A stretch of DNA of 64,000 nt from Maribacter flavus (GCF_008386635.1 NZ_VUOE01000002.1:1005848-1069847); one strand, 5' to 3'. Shown: positions 34,494 to 45,195, counted from the stretch's first letter. A program made the numbers and translations. The notes: a model not told the origin generated them from the letters alone.

Positions 34494-36625
34494 GGTAATT
34501 CTATTTTTGTTTTAAGATAACGTAAATCGGTCTCTTTTAGTTTTTGGGCCACCGCTACCAGTCGATTTTTTAGTTCGGCATCCTTCAATAGTTTGTCCAA
34601 CAAATTTCTAACATAGGATCTAAACTGCCAAGAATGGTGGTCTGTCGCCCCAATCAAATTCTTTAACGCCGTATCGGTCAGGCCATTGATTTGAAACAAG
34701 TATTGGAAAGCCCCTTGACGGACTTCTGGATTGAAGTTTGCATCCGTATAATAAACCAGTTCGTTCAAGTACTCCTGTTTTTGCGCAGGATTATACTCCG
34801 GAGTCACCAAGGCCAAGGCCAACCACAGCAAACGCACATTTTTATTGGGGAGGCCAACTACATCTTCCAATTCATTCAAATATCGGGTCCTATCCTCTGG
34901 GAAAGCCTCCCATAATTTGAAAAGGGCATATTCTTGGGTCAGGTAACTTTTGTCTTGCAAAAACGATTCAAAATTCACTTTGAATTCGGGCGTAACTTTT
35001 GGAATGGACATAGCCAACGCCTGCCGCACCTCCAGAAAGTTTTCATTTTCGAATATCTTGTGGACTGTAGATTCCGGAATTTGATTAAAATGCTCAAATA
35101 GCAAGTGGGTCTTGAAAGCAACAGGGGTTTCCTGATTCCAAAACCCCATCAACTTTTCATTGTCCAAAACAGTTGACGAATCCACATGAACTTGCAATAA
35201 AAAGTAGTTCTTCAGACTTTCATTCTTCCTTGCCAAATAAGTCTTTGCGTCGTCCCAATGAAATTCGGTTGAATCCAACCATTTTGATTTAAAATCATTC
35301 AAGTCTTCTCTGGCAGTTATTTCAATTTCCTGTAGAAATTCAGCCACCCTAACATTTTTAAAGGCATACTTTTCCAGATAGTTCGCCACCGCAATCCTAA
35401 ACGCTTCGTCCCCCACTTCCTCCCGTAACATCACCAAGGCCCAAGCGCCCTTTTCATAAAACGTAAGACTACTGGCTTTTGGATCTAGCAGACTTTCCCC
35501 TTTGCCCGACTTTGATAATTCTTCCAACTGTTGGGCGGTATCCAACAACTTCCAGTAAAAATGGTCGGCCCCAAAGAGCTCCTTTTCCGCCAAGTAGGCA
35601 TAGTAGGTAGCAAAACCTTCATGCAACCAATGGTGGTTGCCGTCCTTCTCAGTGACCAGGTTTCCAAACCATTGGTGGGCCATTTCATGGGCGTTGATGT
35701 TTACATAATTCCTGTCGATGAAAGCCGTAGAATCTATGACATAGGCATCGGAAAAAATGGTGGCACCCGTATTTTCCATTCCTGCATAGAGAAAATCATG
35801 CACCGGTACCTGTTTGTAATTCTGCCAAGGATAGGCTACACCGATTTCGGTTTCAAAAAAATCAAAAATCTCTTTGGTATAGCGATAGGTTGGTTCCACG
35901 CGAAGGCTGTCCTCTGGATAGAAATAATTTTCGATGGCGATACCACTATCGGACATCAATTCCTGCCTGTCGTATTCCCCAATGACAAAGGCCAACAAAT
36001 AACTGCTCATGGGCTTTTCCATGTCGAATTGCCACGTGGACACTTCATCCGTTGTTTCCCGCTGAAGCAAAATCCCATTCGCAATAACCTCAAAACCGGT
36101 ATCCACGGTGATATCCATATCGAACTCCACCTTCTCCTCCATGGCATCAAAACTGGGCAGCCAATGACTGGTATACTTTCCTTGGCCTTGGGTCCAAACT
36201 TGGCTTCGGCTACGCTCAGCCACCGGATTCATACTGCTATTCGAACTGTTATACGATTTCTCATTTTCAAGGTCAAAGAAATAAACCGTCTGTTTTGGGC
36301 TGCAGGAGTATCGGATTAAAAGTTCGTGAGTAGAACGCTTTTCAAAGGAATGACCAAGAGCCAATTTTCCATCGGCATAATGTATATCTATGCTCTTTCC
36401 ATCCAATCGTACTTCGGCAAATTCCATATTCCTGGCATCCAACCAAACGGAATCCACACGTTCCAGGACCTTAAACGAATAAAGGACCTGCCCGTCAATT
36501 CGTTTTTCCTTAAGATTTGGCCGAATCTCTATGGCAGCATGCAAAAAATCCACCTTTTCCTGATGCTGGGGATAGATGGCGAAACTGCAAAAGATGATTA
36601 CAAACAAAAACCGATACATATTCAT
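34490..36625 (-). CDS. M1-family zinc aminopeptidase, secreted
   Basis: 711 residues, signal peptide (FLFVIIFCSFAIYPQ). Active M1 peptidase: exopeptidase motif YAGMENTGATIF (GxMEN), zinc site HEMAHQWFG followed by WLHEGFATYY with the third ligand, and a helical C-terminal half (ARYLNELEDVVGLPNKNVRLLWLAL). It trims N-terminal residues from peptides in the periplasm or outside. Unlike the protein at 12000-14849 all zinc residues are kept. Co-transcribed with the downstream patatin. Confidence 0.93.
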   Translation of the reverse strand: MNMYRFLFVIIFCSFAIYPQHQEKVDFLHAAIEIRPNLKEKRIDGQVLYSFKVLERVDSVWLDARNMEFAEVRLDGKSIDIHYADGKLALGHSFEKRSTHELLIRYSCSPKQTVYFFDLENEKSYNSSNSSMNPVAERSRSQVWTQGQGKYTSHWLPSFDAMEEKVEFDMDITVDTGFEVIANGILLQRETTDEVSTWQFDMEKPMSSYLLAFVIGEYDRQELMSDSGIAIENYFYPEDSLRVEPTYRYTKEIFDFFETEIGVAYPWQNYKQVPVHDFLYAGMENTGATIFSDAYVIDSTAFIDRNYVNINAHEMAHQWFGNLVTEKDGNHHWLHEGFATYYAYLAEKELFGADHFYWKLLDTAQQLEELSKSGKGESLLDPKASSLTFYEKGAWALVMLREEVGDEAFRIAVANYLEKYAFKNVRVAEFLQEIEITAREDLNDFKSKWLDSTEFHWDDAKTYLARKNESLKNYFLLQVHVDSSTVLDNEKLMGFWNQETPVAFKTHLLFEHFNQIPESTVHKIFENENFLEVRQALAMSIPKVTPEFKVNFESFLQDKSYLTQEYALFKLWEAFPEDRTRYLNELEDVVGLPNKNVRLLWLALALVTPEYNPAQKQEYLNELVYYTDANFNPEVRQGAFQYLFQINGLTDTALKNLIGATDHHSWQFRSYVRNLLDKLLKDAELKNRLVAVAQKLKETDLRYLKTKIELP

Positions 36626-36665
36626 GGCACTTCAATTCTTCTACCAAATTAAGGCTTTTCCTGTT

Positions 36666-36696
36666 TTGCAGTTACAGATGGTAAACCCTAATTTAG
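36666..36696 (+). promoter_or_regulatory. candidate recG promoter (TTG-N20-TAATTTAG)
   Basis: TTG at 36666-36668, spacing 20, TAATTTAG at 36689-36696 (one mismatch to TAnnTTTG). The recG ATG is only 5 bases further, so the message would be almost leaderless. Confidence 0.4.
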
Positions 36697-36700
36697 TCGG

Positions 36701-38830
36701 ATGAATGCCGGATTCCTTCAAACTCCCGTTGCGTATCTCAAAGGTGTGGGGCCAAACAGGGCCGAGACCCTCCATTCAGAACTGGGCATTCATGTCTATC
36801 AAGATCTTTTGAACCTGTTTCCCAATCGGTACATTGACAAGACCCAATATTACAAAATCGGTCAACTGCAAAAGAGCAATGCCGAGGTGCAGGTCGTAGG
36901 CAAGATCGTGCATATAAAAACCGTAGAACAGAAACGCGGTAGCCGATTGGTGGCCAAATTCATTGACGAAACCGGGGAAATGGAACTGGTTTGGTTCAGG
37001 GGCCAAAAATGGATTCGGGAAAATTTAAAACTGAATGTCCCCTACGTCATTTTTGGCAAGTGCAACTGGTTCAACGGCATGTTTTCCATGCCCCATCCAG
37101 AGATGGAACTTCTTTCAGAACATGAAAAGAATATCCGAATCCATATGCAACCGGTCTACCCTTCCACCGAAAAATTAAGCAATAAGGGTATTACGAACCG
37201 AGTGCTTAGCAAATTAATCCAGCAATTGTTCATTGAAACCAAGGGCAGCTTTGCAGAGACCTTATCCAATAAAATCCTTGACGAGTTAAAATTGATTTCA
37301 AAAAGTGAGGCCCTTTACAACATCCACTTCCCAAAAAATCAGGAACTATTGGCGAAGGCCCAATTCCGATTGAAATTCGAGGAGCTTTTTTACCTACAGT
37401 TACAGTTGATTGCCAAAAACATGCTGCACAAGCAAAAAATCAAAGGCTTCAATTTTGACCAAGTGGGGCCTTTGTTCAACGATTTTTATGCCAATCATTT
37501 GCCTTTTGAACTTACCGATGCACAAAAAAGGGTCATCAAGGAAATTAGGGCCGATTTAGGTAGCAATGCCCAAATGAACCGATTGTTACAGGGCGACGTA
37601 GGTTCCGGAAAAACCATTGTAGCCGTTATGACCATGCTCTTGGCCATAGACAATGGATTTCAGGCCTGTTTGGTTGCCCCCACGGAAATATTGGCCAATC
37701 AACATTATATTGGAATTAAGGAGCTTTTGCAAGGAACGGGTGTTACGTGTGAACTCCTGACAGGGTCCGTTAAAAAATCCGTCCGAAAACCCATACATGG
37801 ACTACTGGAGAGTGGTGAGCTGCATATATTGATCGGTACTCACGCCGTGTTGGAAGACAAGGTCGTCTTTAAAAATCTGGGCTTGGCCATCATCGATGAA
37901 CAACACCGGTTTGGGGTAGCGCAGCGTTCCAAACTTTGGCATAAGAGCCCAAACGATGGGGAGGTTGGAGGGGCCACTCCCCCACACATTTTGGTCATGA
38001 CGGCCACGCCCATTCCTAGAACCCTTGCCATGAGCTTATATGGGGATTTGGACATATCGGTAATCGACGAATTGCCTCCCGGCAGAAAACCCATAAAAAC
38101 GGTACATCGGTATGATTCCAATCGGCTTAAAGTATTTCATTTTATAAAGGAGGAAATCCAAAAAGGTAGGCAAGTCTACATCGTATATCCCCTGATACAG
38201 GAATCCGAAGCCTTGGATTATAAAGATTTGATGGACGGTTATGAAAGCATCGTCCGTGATTTTCCCCAACCGCAATATCAAATTTCCATCGTACACGGGC
38301 AGATGAAACCTGAGGACAAGGATTACGAGATGGAACGGTTCGTAAAGGGCGAAACGCATATTATGGTGGCCACTACGGTCATTGAAGTGGGCGTTAATGT
38401 CCCCAATGCCTCGGTTATGATCATTGAAAGTGCGGAACGCTTTGGACTTTCTCAATTACATCAATTACGGGGACGTGTGGGCCGGGGGGCCGACCAAAGT
38501 TATTGTATCCTTATGACAAGTTATAAGTTGAGCTCCGAGGCGAAAACCCGATTGGAAACCATGGTACAAACCAATGATGGATTCGAGATTGCCGAAGTAG
38601 ACCTAAAACTGCGGGGACCCGGAGATATTATGGGAACCCAACAAAGTGGAATGCTCAACCTTAAAATCGCCGATATCGTCAAGGACAATACCATTTTAAA
38701 ATCAGCGAGATATTTTGCCATGCAATTATTGAAAGACGACTCCACGTTGGAGAAACCCGAAAATTTGGTAATCCGTCATTTTTATGCCGAATTGGCCAAG
38801 TTTAAAAATATCTGGAACTATATTAGTTAA
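36701..38830 (+). CDS. recG: ATP-dependent DNA helicase RecG
   Basis: 709 residues. Wedge/OB domain at the N-terminus (VAYLKGVGPNRAETLHSELGIHVYQDLLNLFPNRYIDKT); motor domain with Walker A LLQGDVGSGKTIVAV, DEQH box AIIDEQHRFGVAQR, TATPIPRTLAMSLYGDLDISVIDELPPGRKPI, ATTVIEVGVNVPNASVMIIESAERFGLSQLHQLRGRVGRG and the C-terminal GPGDIMGTQQSG. It regresses stalled replication forks and migrates Holliday junctions. Length and motifs are normal. Confidence 0.96.
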   Translation: MNAGFLQTPVAYLKGVGPNRAETLHSELGIHVYQDLLNLFPNRYIDKTQYYKIGQLQKSNAEVQVVGKIVHIKTVEQKRGSRLVAKFIDETGEMELVWFRGQKWIRENLKLNVPYVIFGKCNWFNGMFSMPHPEMELLSEHEKNIRIHMQPVYPSTEKLSNKGITNRVLSKLIQQLFIETKGSFAETLSNKILDELKLISKSEALYNIHFPKNQELLAKAQFRLKFEELFYLQLQLIAKNMLHKQKIKGFNFDQVGPLFNDFYANHLPFELTDAQKRVIKEIRADLGSNAQMNRLLQGDVGSGKTIVAVMTMLLAIDNGFQACLVAPTEILANQHYIGIKELLQGTGVTCELLTGSVKKSVRKPIHGLLESGELHILIGTHAVLEDKVVFKNLGLAIIDEQHRFGVAQRSKLWHKSPNDGEVGGATPPHILVMTATPIPRTLAMSLYGDLDISVIDELPPGRKPIKTVHRYDSNRLKVFHFIKEEIQKGRQVYIVYPLIQESEALDYKDLMDGYESIVRDFPQPQYQISIVHGQMKPEDKDYEMERFVKGETHIMVATTVIEVGVNVPNASVMIIESAERFGLSQLHQLRGRVGRGADQSYCILMTSYKLSSEAKTRLETMVQTNDGFEIAEVDLKLRGPGDIMGTQQSGMLNLKIADIVKDNTILKSARYFAMQLLKDDSTLEKPENLVIRHFYAELAKFKNIWNYIS

Positions 38831-38937
38831 ACATCATATTTAACAGATTCCAGTTTTGGACATCGTAATTTAAACACCTGCCGATTTCCTAAAAATCCTT
38901 GTTTTAACTATTTTTACACCCTTACATTATAAAGATT

Positions 38938-40356
38938 ATGAGCGCTAATAAAACGTTATTTGATAAGGTGTGGGATTCCCACGTAGTCCATAAAATTGAA
39001 AACGGTCCGGACGTCCTGTTCATTGACCGTCATATGATTCACGAAGTAACAAGCCCGGTTGCATTTCTGGGTCTGAAGAACAGGGGCATCGGGGTTTTAT
39101 ATAATAACAGAACCTTTGCCACGGCAGACCATAACACCCCAACCATAAACCAACACTTGCCCGTTGAGGATCCCCTTTCCGCAAACCAATTGAAAATGTT
39201 GGAAGAAAATGCCAATGAACACGGTATTTCGTACTGGGGATTGGGCCATGAAAAAAATGGAATCGTCCACGTTGTGGGTCCTGAGTATGGTATAACCCAA
39301 CCAGGAGCCACCATTGTTTGTGGGGATTCGCATACATCGACCCACGGTGCCTTTGGCGCAATTGCCTTTGGTATAGGTACATCGGAGGTAGAAATGGTTT
39401 TGGCCACTCAATGTATCATGCAGCCCAAACCAAAAAGGATGCGTATTAACATCAATGGCGAATTGAGTAAAGGGGTAACCCCCAAAGATGTGGCGCTGTT
39501 CATTATCAGTCAATTGACAACTTCCGGAGCCACTGGTTATTTTGTGGAATATGCCGGGGATATCTTCCGAAACATGAGTATGGAAGGTAGAATGACCGTG
39601 TGCAATCTTAGTATTGAAATGGGTGCCCGAGGCGGTATGATAGCTCCAGATGAAAAGACTTTTGAATATATAAAAGGTAGGGAGTTTACCCCAACTGGGG
39701 CCGATTGGGACAAGGCAATGACGTATTGGGAAACATTATATACCGATGCCGATGCCATATTCGATAAAGAACTCACATTTGATGGTTCACAGATAGAACC
39801 GATGATTACCTACGGTACCAACCCAGGCATGGGAATGGGAATCTCCAAGGAAATCCCAATGGCTACGGCTACCCAAGGTGGAGCTAGCAGCTATAAAAAA
39901 TCCTTGGAATATATGAAGTTCAACGAGGGAGAGAGCATGATGGGAAAGACTATCGATTATGTGTTCCTAGGAAGTTGTACCAACGGAAGGATCGAGGACT
40001 TTAGGGCCTTCACCTCTTTGGTAAAAGGAAGGAAAAAAGCCGATCACGTAACCGCGTGGTTGGTTCCGGGATCACATAAGGTAGAAGCCGCCATCAAGGA
40101 AGAAGGTTTGTTGGATATATTGACCGAAGCCGGATTCGAATTGCGGGAACCGGGTTGCTCGGCATGTCTGGCCATGAACGAAGATAAAATTCCGGCCGGT
40201 AAACTGGCTGTAAGTACTTCCAACCGAAATTTTGAAGGAAGACAGGGACCCGGTGCAAGAACCATTCTTGCAAGTCCGCTAGTTGCTGCCGCAGCTGCCG
40301 TAACTGGTAAGGTAACAGATCCCAGGGAATTGATGGAAGAGGTTGCTTTACACTAG
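38938..40356 (+). CDS. leuC: 3-isopropylmalate dehydratase large subunit
   Basis: 472 residues. With LeuD it isomerises 2- to 3-isopropylmalate in leucine synthesis. Aconitase-fold signatures: [49 protein letters not shown], and three [4Fe-4S] ligands in [14 protein letters not shown] and [13 protein letters not shown]; end [20 protein letters not shown]. First gene of leuC-leuD-leuA-leuB; leuD follows after 36 bases. Confidence 0.97.
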   Translation: MSANKTLFDKVWDSHVVHKIENGPDVLFIDRHMIHEVTSPVAFLGLKNRGIGVLYNNRTFATADHNTPTINQHLPVEDPLSANQLKMLEENANEHGISYWGLGHEKNGIVHVVGPEYGITQPGATIVCGDSHTSTHGAFGAIAFGIGTSEVEMVLATQCIMQPKPKRMRININGELSKGVTPKDVALFIISQLTTSGATGYFVEYAGDIFRNMSMEGRMTVCNLSIEMGARGGMIAPDEKTFEYIKGREFTPTGADWDKAMTYWETLYTDADAIFDKELTFDGSQIEPMITYGTNPGMGMGISKEIPMATATQGGASSYKKSLEYMKFNEGESMMGKTIDYVFLGSCTNGRIEDFRAFTSLVKGRKKADHVTAWLVPGSHKVEAAIKEEGLLDILTEAGFELREPGCSACLAMNEDKIPAGKLAVSTSNRNFEGRQGPGARTILASPLVAAAAAVTGKVTDPRELMEEVALH

Positions 40357-40392
40357 TTCACTAACCACTAACACACTAACAACTATTATAAA

Positions 40393-40989
40393 ATGGCTTA
40401 CGATAAATTCAACATATTAACATCAACAGCGGTTCCTTTACCTATAGAAAATGTGGATACGGACCAGATTATACCCGCACGTTTCCTAAAGGCTACCGAG
40501 AGAAAGGGGTTTGGCGATAACCTTTTTAGGGATTGGCGGTACAATCAGGACGATAGCCCAAAAAAGGATTTTGTCTTGAACGACCCTACCTACAGTGGTA
40601 AAATATTGGTGGGTGGCAAAAACTTTGGATCGGGTTCCTCCCGTGAACACGCTGCTTGGGCCGTCTATGATTACGGATTCAGGTGCGTTGTTTCCAGTTT
40701 TTTTGCTGATATTTTTAGGAACAACTGCTTAAATATTGGGGTGCTACCCGTGCAGGTGAGTGCGGATTTTCTACAAAAAATATTTGACGCCATTGAGGCC
40801 GACCCAAAAACCGAACTGGAAGTAAGCCTTCCGGAGCAAACGATTACATTGTTATCCTCAGGGGAAAGTGAATCTTTTGAAATCAATGGTTACAAGAAAA
40901 ATAATATGATGAACGGTTTTGACGATATCGACTTTTTGTTGAACATCAAAAAGGACATTCAAACGTTTGCTGCCAACACTCCGCTCTAA
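40393..40989 (+). CDS. leuD: 3-isopropylmalate dehydratase small subunit
   Basis: 198 residues. Partner of LeuC; swivelling aconitase domain 4. Signatures: VPLPIENVDTDQIIPARFLK, GGKNFGSGSSREHAAWAVYDYGFRCVVS, FFADIFRNNCLNIGVLPV. ATG start (MAYDKFNILTSTAVPL). It is spaced 116 bases from the next gene, a spacer that holds a small CCCTC-att-GAGGG hairpin (41018-41030). Confidence 0.96.
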   Translation: MAYDKFNILTSTAVPLPIENVDTDQIIPARFLKATERKGFGDNLFRDWRYNQDDSPKKDFVLNDPTYSGKILVGGKNFGSGSSREHAAWAVYDYGFRCVVSSFFADIFRNNCLNIGVLPVQVSADFLQKIFDAIEADPKTELEVSLPEQTITLLSSGESESFEINGYKKNNMMNGFDDIDFLLNIKKDIQTFAANTPL

Positions 40990-41105
40990 GTAGTATCCCA
41001 ACCATACTGGAATGAAACCCTCATTGAGGGATTTGTTATTGCAAATAAAATACCTCCACGAAAGGAAATGTTTAAGAATCAAGCAATTGACCTAATTTTA
41101 AACGC

Positions 41106-42617
41106 GTGAAAAGAAAGTTGGAAATCATGGATACCACCCTTAGGGATGGGGAACAGACCTCTGGGGTATCCTTTTCCGCCTCCGAAAAATTGACCTTGGC
41201 CAAATTACTCTTGGAGGAACTCAAGGTTGACCGTATTGAAGTTGCTTCGGCACGGGTTTCGGAAGGGGAACTCCAAGCGGTGCAGCAAATTACGGAATGG
41301 GCCAAAGTCCATAATTATTTGGACAAGATAGAGGTACTCACCTTCGTGGATGGCGGCGTATCCTTAGATTGGATGGAAAAGGCCGGTGCCATTTCCCAAA
41401 ATTTACTGACCAAAGGTTCCTTAAACCACTTGACCCACCAGCTTAAAAAAACGCCGGAACAACATTTTGCTGAAATTGCCGAGATTTTCAAAGCGGCTTC
41501 TGAAAAAGGTATCATCAATAACATTTACCTGGAAGATTGGAGTAATGGCATGCGGAACTCAAAGGAATATGTTTTTCAATTTTTGGATTTCCTCACTACG
41601 CAACCGATTAAACGGGTGTTGCTACCGGATACCTTGGGAATACTCACTCATACCGAAACATCCGAATTTATTTCGGAAATCGTTCAAAAATATCCTCAGT
41701 TGCATATTGATTTTCACGGTCATAACGACTATGATCTGGGCGTGGCCAACGTCATGGAAGCCATAAAAGCAGGGTGTCATGGACTGCATCTCACCATAAA
41801 CGGTATGGGGGAACGGGCAGGCAATGCCCCTATGGCCAGCGCCATTGCCGTCATCAATGATTTTCTGCCGGATGTAAAAATTAATTTGAACGAGAAGTCA
41901 CTTTATAAAGTAAGTAAATTGGTTTCGGCGTTTACAGGTATCAGTATACCGGCGAACAAACCCATAGTTGGGGACAACGTTTTTACGCAAACCGCTGGTA
42001 TTCATGCAGATGGAGATAGTAAGAAAAATCTTTACTTTAGCGATTTGATGCCGGAACGATTCGGTAGAAAACGAAAGTACGCCTTGGGTAAAATGTCCGG
42101 AAAGGCCAACATCCAAAAAAACCTACAGGAACTAGGACTTACCTTGAACGATGACGAACTTAAAAAGGTTACGGCTCGCATAATTGAGCTGGGCGATAAA
42201 AAAGAACGCGTCACGAAGGATGACTTGCCCTATATCATATCCGATGTTCTGGATACGGATTATCAGCAAAAAGTGTTTGTAAAGTCCTATGTATTGACAC
42301 ATTCCAAAGGATTGCGCCCCTCCACTACCCTTTCATTGGAAATCGACGGTAAAACCTTTGAGGAAAATGCATCGGGCGACGGACAATACGATGCTTTTAT
42401 GAACGCCTTGCGAAAAATATACAAGGCCCAAAATCTCGTATTACCGAGACTGACGGACTATGCTGTGCGAATTCCTCCCGGTAGTGCCTCGGATGCCCTT
42501 TGTGAAACCGTCATTACGTGGGATCTGGACGGAAAGGAATTTACCTCCCGTGGTCTGGATTCTGATCAAACGGTATCGGCCATAAAGGCCACGGAAAAAA
42601 TGTTGAATCTTATATAG
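41106..42617 (+). CDS. 2-isopropylmalate synthase family protein (LeuA/citramalate-synthase-like)
   Basis: 503 residues. DRE-TIM fold: MDTTLRDGEQTSGVSFS at the N-terminus, metal-binding HIDFHGHNDYDLGVANVMEAI, NGMGERAGNAPMASAIAVI, and FTQTAGIHADGDSK, followed by the communication region and a C-terminal LeuA dimer regulatory domain (from about 385: SYVLTHSKGLRPSTTLSLEIDGKTFEENASGDGQYDAFMNAL). Position in the leucine operon implies 2-isopropylmalate synthase; the group also contains citramalate synthases, so the acyl acceptor is not certain. GTG start at 41106. Confidence 0.9.
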   Translation: MKRKLEIMDTTLRDGEQTSGVSFSASEKLTLAKLLLEELKVDRIEVASARVSEGELQAVQQITEWAKVHNYLDKIEVLTFVDGGVSLDWMEKAGAISQNLLTKGSLNHLTHQLKKTPEQHFAEIAEIFKAASEKGIINNIYLEDWSNGMRNSKEYVFQFLDFLTTQPIKRVLLPDTLGILTHTETSEFISEIVQKYPQLHIDFHGHNDYDLGVANVMEAIKAGCHGLHLTINGMGERAGNAPMASAIAVINDFLPDVKINLNEKSLYKVSKLVSAFTGISIPANKPIVGDNVFTQTAGIHADGDSKKNLYFSDLMPERFGRKRKYALGKMSGKANIQKNLQELGLTLNDDELKKVTARIIELGDKKERVTKDDLPYIISDVLDTDYQQKVFVKSYVLTHSKGLRPSTTLSLEIDGKTFEENASGDGQYDAFMNALRKIYKAQNLVLPRLTDYAVRIPPGSASDALCETVITWDLDGKEFTSRGLDSDQTVSAIKATEKMLNLI

Positions 42618-42707
42618 ATATTACTTAATAGATATAAGATTTGAGATATATGATTTGGGATTTGATCAACTTAAAACTTTAAACTAAGAACTAGAAACTA
42701 AAAAAAC

Positions 42708-43763
42708 ATGAAACTAAACATAGCCCTATTGGCCGGTGATGGAATAGGCCCTGAAGTAGTAGATCAAGCGGTAAAAGTATCCGATGCCATCGCGGCAAAA
42801 TACGACCACGAAATTACATGGAAACCTGCTTTGACCGGGGCGGCCGCCATCGATGCCGTAGGTGAACCGTATCCAGACGAGACCCATGAAATCTGTGCCA
42901 GCGCAGATGCCGTACTATTCGGTGCCATAGGCCATCCAAGATTTGACAATGACCCATCGGCAAAGGTGCGTCCGGAGCAAGGACTTTTAAAGATGCGACA
43001 AAAATTAGGTTTGTTCGCAAATGTTCGGCCCACATTTACCTTTCCTTCCTTGATAGACAAATCACCTTTGAAAAGGGAACGTATCGAAGGAACGGATTTG
43101 ATTATCCTAAGGGAACTTACCGGAGGTATTTATTTTGGGGAACGCGGTAGAAAGGACGACAACCATACTGCCTTTGACACCATGACCTATCAACGGTTCG
43201 AAATTGAGCGATTGGCTAAAAAAGGTTTTGAAATGGCCATGAAACGTTCCAAAAAGCTGTGCTGCGTGGATAAGGCCAATGTACTGGAATCCTCTAGATT
43301 GTGGAGGGAGACCGTACAGGCGATGGAAAAAGATTATCCGGAAGTTGAAGTTTCCTATGAATTTGTGGATGCCACGGCCATGCGTTTGATTCAATGGCCA
43401 AAAGGATATGATGTGATTATTACCGCGAATCTTTTTGGGGATATCCTTACCGATGAAGCCTCCGTAATTTCTGGATCTATGGGATTAATGCCATCTTCCT
43501 CCGTAGGTAGCAAGGTATCCTTGTACGAACCGATACATGGTTCCTATCCGCAAGCTGCCGGTAAGGACATTGCAAATCCTTTGGCGACTGTTTTATCGGC
43601 CGCGATGCTCTTTGAAGATCTAGAATTGACCAAAGAGGCCGAAGAAATCAGAAGGGTGGTCAATAAATCCTTGGCCGAGGGTATCGTGACAGAAGATTTG
43701 GCGGAAGGCGGAAAATCTTATAAAACAAGTGAAGTTGGGGATTGGCTGGCAAAAAACATCTAA
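42708..43763 (+). CDS. leuB: 3-isopropylmalate dehydrogenase
   Basis: 351 residues. NAD-dependent oxidative decarboxylase: ALLAGDGIGPEVVDQAVKV, LLKMRQKLGLFANVRPT, LIILRELTGGIYFGERG, CCVDKANVLESSRLWRETV, DATAMRLIQWPKGYDVIITANLFGDILTDEASVISGSMGLMPS, EPIHGSYPQAAGKDIANPLATVLSAAML. Last gene of the leu operon, followed by a good terminator. Confidence 0.96.
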   Translation: MKLNIALLAGDGIGPEVVDQAVKVSDAIAAKYDHEITWKPALTGAAAIDAVGEPYPDETHEICASADAVLFGAIGHPRFDNDPSAKVRPEQGLLKMRQKLGLFANVRPTFTFPSLIDKSPLKRERIEGTDLIILRELTGGIYFGERGRKDDNHTAFDTMTYQRFEIERLAKKGFEMAMKRSKKLCCVDKANVLESSRLWRETVQAMEKDYPEVEVSYEFVDATAMRLIQWPKGYDVIITANLFGDILTDEASVISGSMGLMPSSSVGSKVSLYEPIHGSYPQAAGKDIANPLATVLSAAMLFEDLELTKEAEEIRRVVNKSLAEGIVTEDLAEGGKSYKTSEVGDWLAKNI

Positions 43764-43784
43764 ACCATTTACCTTATAAAATTA

Positions 43785-43817
43785 AAAACCCTCAATGTTT
43801 TCGTTGAGGGTTTTTTC
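43785..43817 (+). terminator. rho-independent terminator after leuB
   Basis: Stem AAAAACCCTCAA (43785-43796), 8-base loop, TTGAGGGTTTTTT (43805-43817). Two G:C-rich triplets and a T-run end the leu operon; the same hairpin can serve the opposite strand for the gene that stops at 43836. Confidence 0.9.
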
Positions 43818-43835
43818 TTGAATTACACTTAAAAA

Positions 43836-45134
43836 CTATAAGCTCGCCAAAGCATCGGGTGATAATTCATAAATATATTTTACTAAAGCCCTTAGTTCCG
43901 GTATCACATTTTTTGCCAGACTTGAATGATTGTTCATTAGCACACAAATGCCAAGGTCGGCATCTGGAAAAAGGGCAATTTCATTTCTGTAACTATTGAC
44001 ACTGCCTCCATGATGTACTATGGTTTCCTCTTTATTGGTTGTTTCATTCTTCATTGTGTGGATTCTCCACCCAAAAGCATAAGCTGATTTTAAGTGTCCT
44101 TCCCAACGTTGATAATACTTATTGTTCTCGTTCAATTCGATAAAAGGCTCAAAAGCTTTTTCCAAAGTACTTTTTGCCATAACGGAAGTATTATGTCCCA
44201 ATAAAAAGCGCATCCATTTACCCATATCATTGGCACTGGCATCGATGCCGCCCGCAGCAACAGCGTTGTAATAGTTGTCCTTCAGTGGCAAAATTCGCCA
44301 GCTATGTCCATTTTTTATATGGGGCTCTGCAATATTCCCCTTTTCCAAAAAAGAAGCATGGTCCATGGAAGCACTGTACATTCCCAAAGGTTCAAAAAAA
44401 CGTTGCATCAATAATGTGTTGATATCCTGACCGGTGGCCTGAAGCATAATTTCCTGGGAAAGCGCGAACATAGCGTTTTGGTAGCTGTATTGAATACCTG
44501 GCGGACTTTGGGGTTGCACCTCCTTAAATTGACCTGCAATCTTGCCCATGGACAAACCTGCTTCCACCAAATTGGTATAACTGTGATAGGGTGTTCCTGA
44601 AGTATGGGAAAGCAAATGGGCTATCTTAATACTCTGGGTATTCGTACTATCCCCAAAAACAAACTCCGGAAGATAATCCGTAACCTTGTCCATAAAATCA
44701 AATACACGCTCCTCCACCAACTTGGCTGCCAAAACACCCGTAAATCCTTTGGATAAGGAACCCAATCGGAATACGGTTTCCCCATCTATTCGAGTGCCTT
44801 TTTGGTTATTTCTCTTTCCATATCCTTGGGACAGTATAATGGAATCTCCTTTTACAATGCTTACACCGGCACCTACAATTTCACCAGATGCCATGGCCTG
44901 ATTAAAGTATTGTTTCACAGCCTCTTCCAAGGCCCTCTTTCGGGAAGCATATATTTTGGCTTCCTTTTGCATGGCCAACCGCTGTTGCAATTCCTCTGGA
45001 GAAACCTCTTCAACTTTCGTATCTATGGTCGCAGCGGACAAAACAAAAAGAATCAGCACCAAAAATAAGGAGCCAAAAATAAGTTTAAATCGATGCACTT
45101 TGGAAAATGGTTTTAGTATAACTTCTAACGCCAA
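43836..45134 (-). CDS. membrane-anchored serine hydrolase (class C beta-lactamase fold)
   Basis: 432 residues; one N-terminal membrane segment (LIFGSLFLVLILFVLSAATI), a coiled-coil stretch, then the penicillin-binding/beta-lactamase fold with SxxK in LGSLSKGFTG (Ser126, Lys129), YxN in QYSYQNAMFAL and the KTG counterpart HHGGSVNS. Family members are peptidases or esterases acting on cell-wall or lipid substrates; no evidence of antibiotic hydrolysis. Confidence 0.88.
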   Translation of the reverse strand: MALEVILKPFSKVHRFKLIFGSLFLVLILFVLSAATIDTKVEEVSPEELQQRLAMQKEAKIYASRKRALEEAVKQYFNQAMASGEIVGAGVSIVKGDSIILSQGYGKRNNQKGTRIDGETVFRLGSLSKGFTGVLAAKLVEERVFDFMDKVTDYLPEFVFGDSTNTQSIKIAHLLSHTSGTPYHSYTNLVEAGLSMGKIAGQFKEVQPQSPPGIQYSYQNAMFALSQEIMLQATGQDINTLLMQRFFEPLGMYSASMDHASFLEKGNIAEPHIKNGHSWRILPLKDNYYNAVAAGGIDASANDMGKWMRFLLGHNTSVMAKSTLEKAFEPFIELNENNKYYQRWEGHLKSAYAFGWRIHTMKNETTNKEETIVHHGGSVNSYRNEIALFPDADLGICVLMNNHSSLAKNVIPELRALVKYIYELSPDALASL

Positions 45135-45195
45135 AATTAGAAATTCATTACGGCCAAAATCATAAAGTTGTGAAAATACTAAATTCCGATGTCAA

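Noticed and set aside
35531-36319. 262-residue plus-strand open frame
   Set aside because: Antisense to the M1 peptidase, with no family motif; codon shadow.
41018-41030. CCCTC-att-GAGGG hairpin between leuD and leuA-like gene
   Set aside because: Short stem, no T-run; not a convincing terminator inside an operon.
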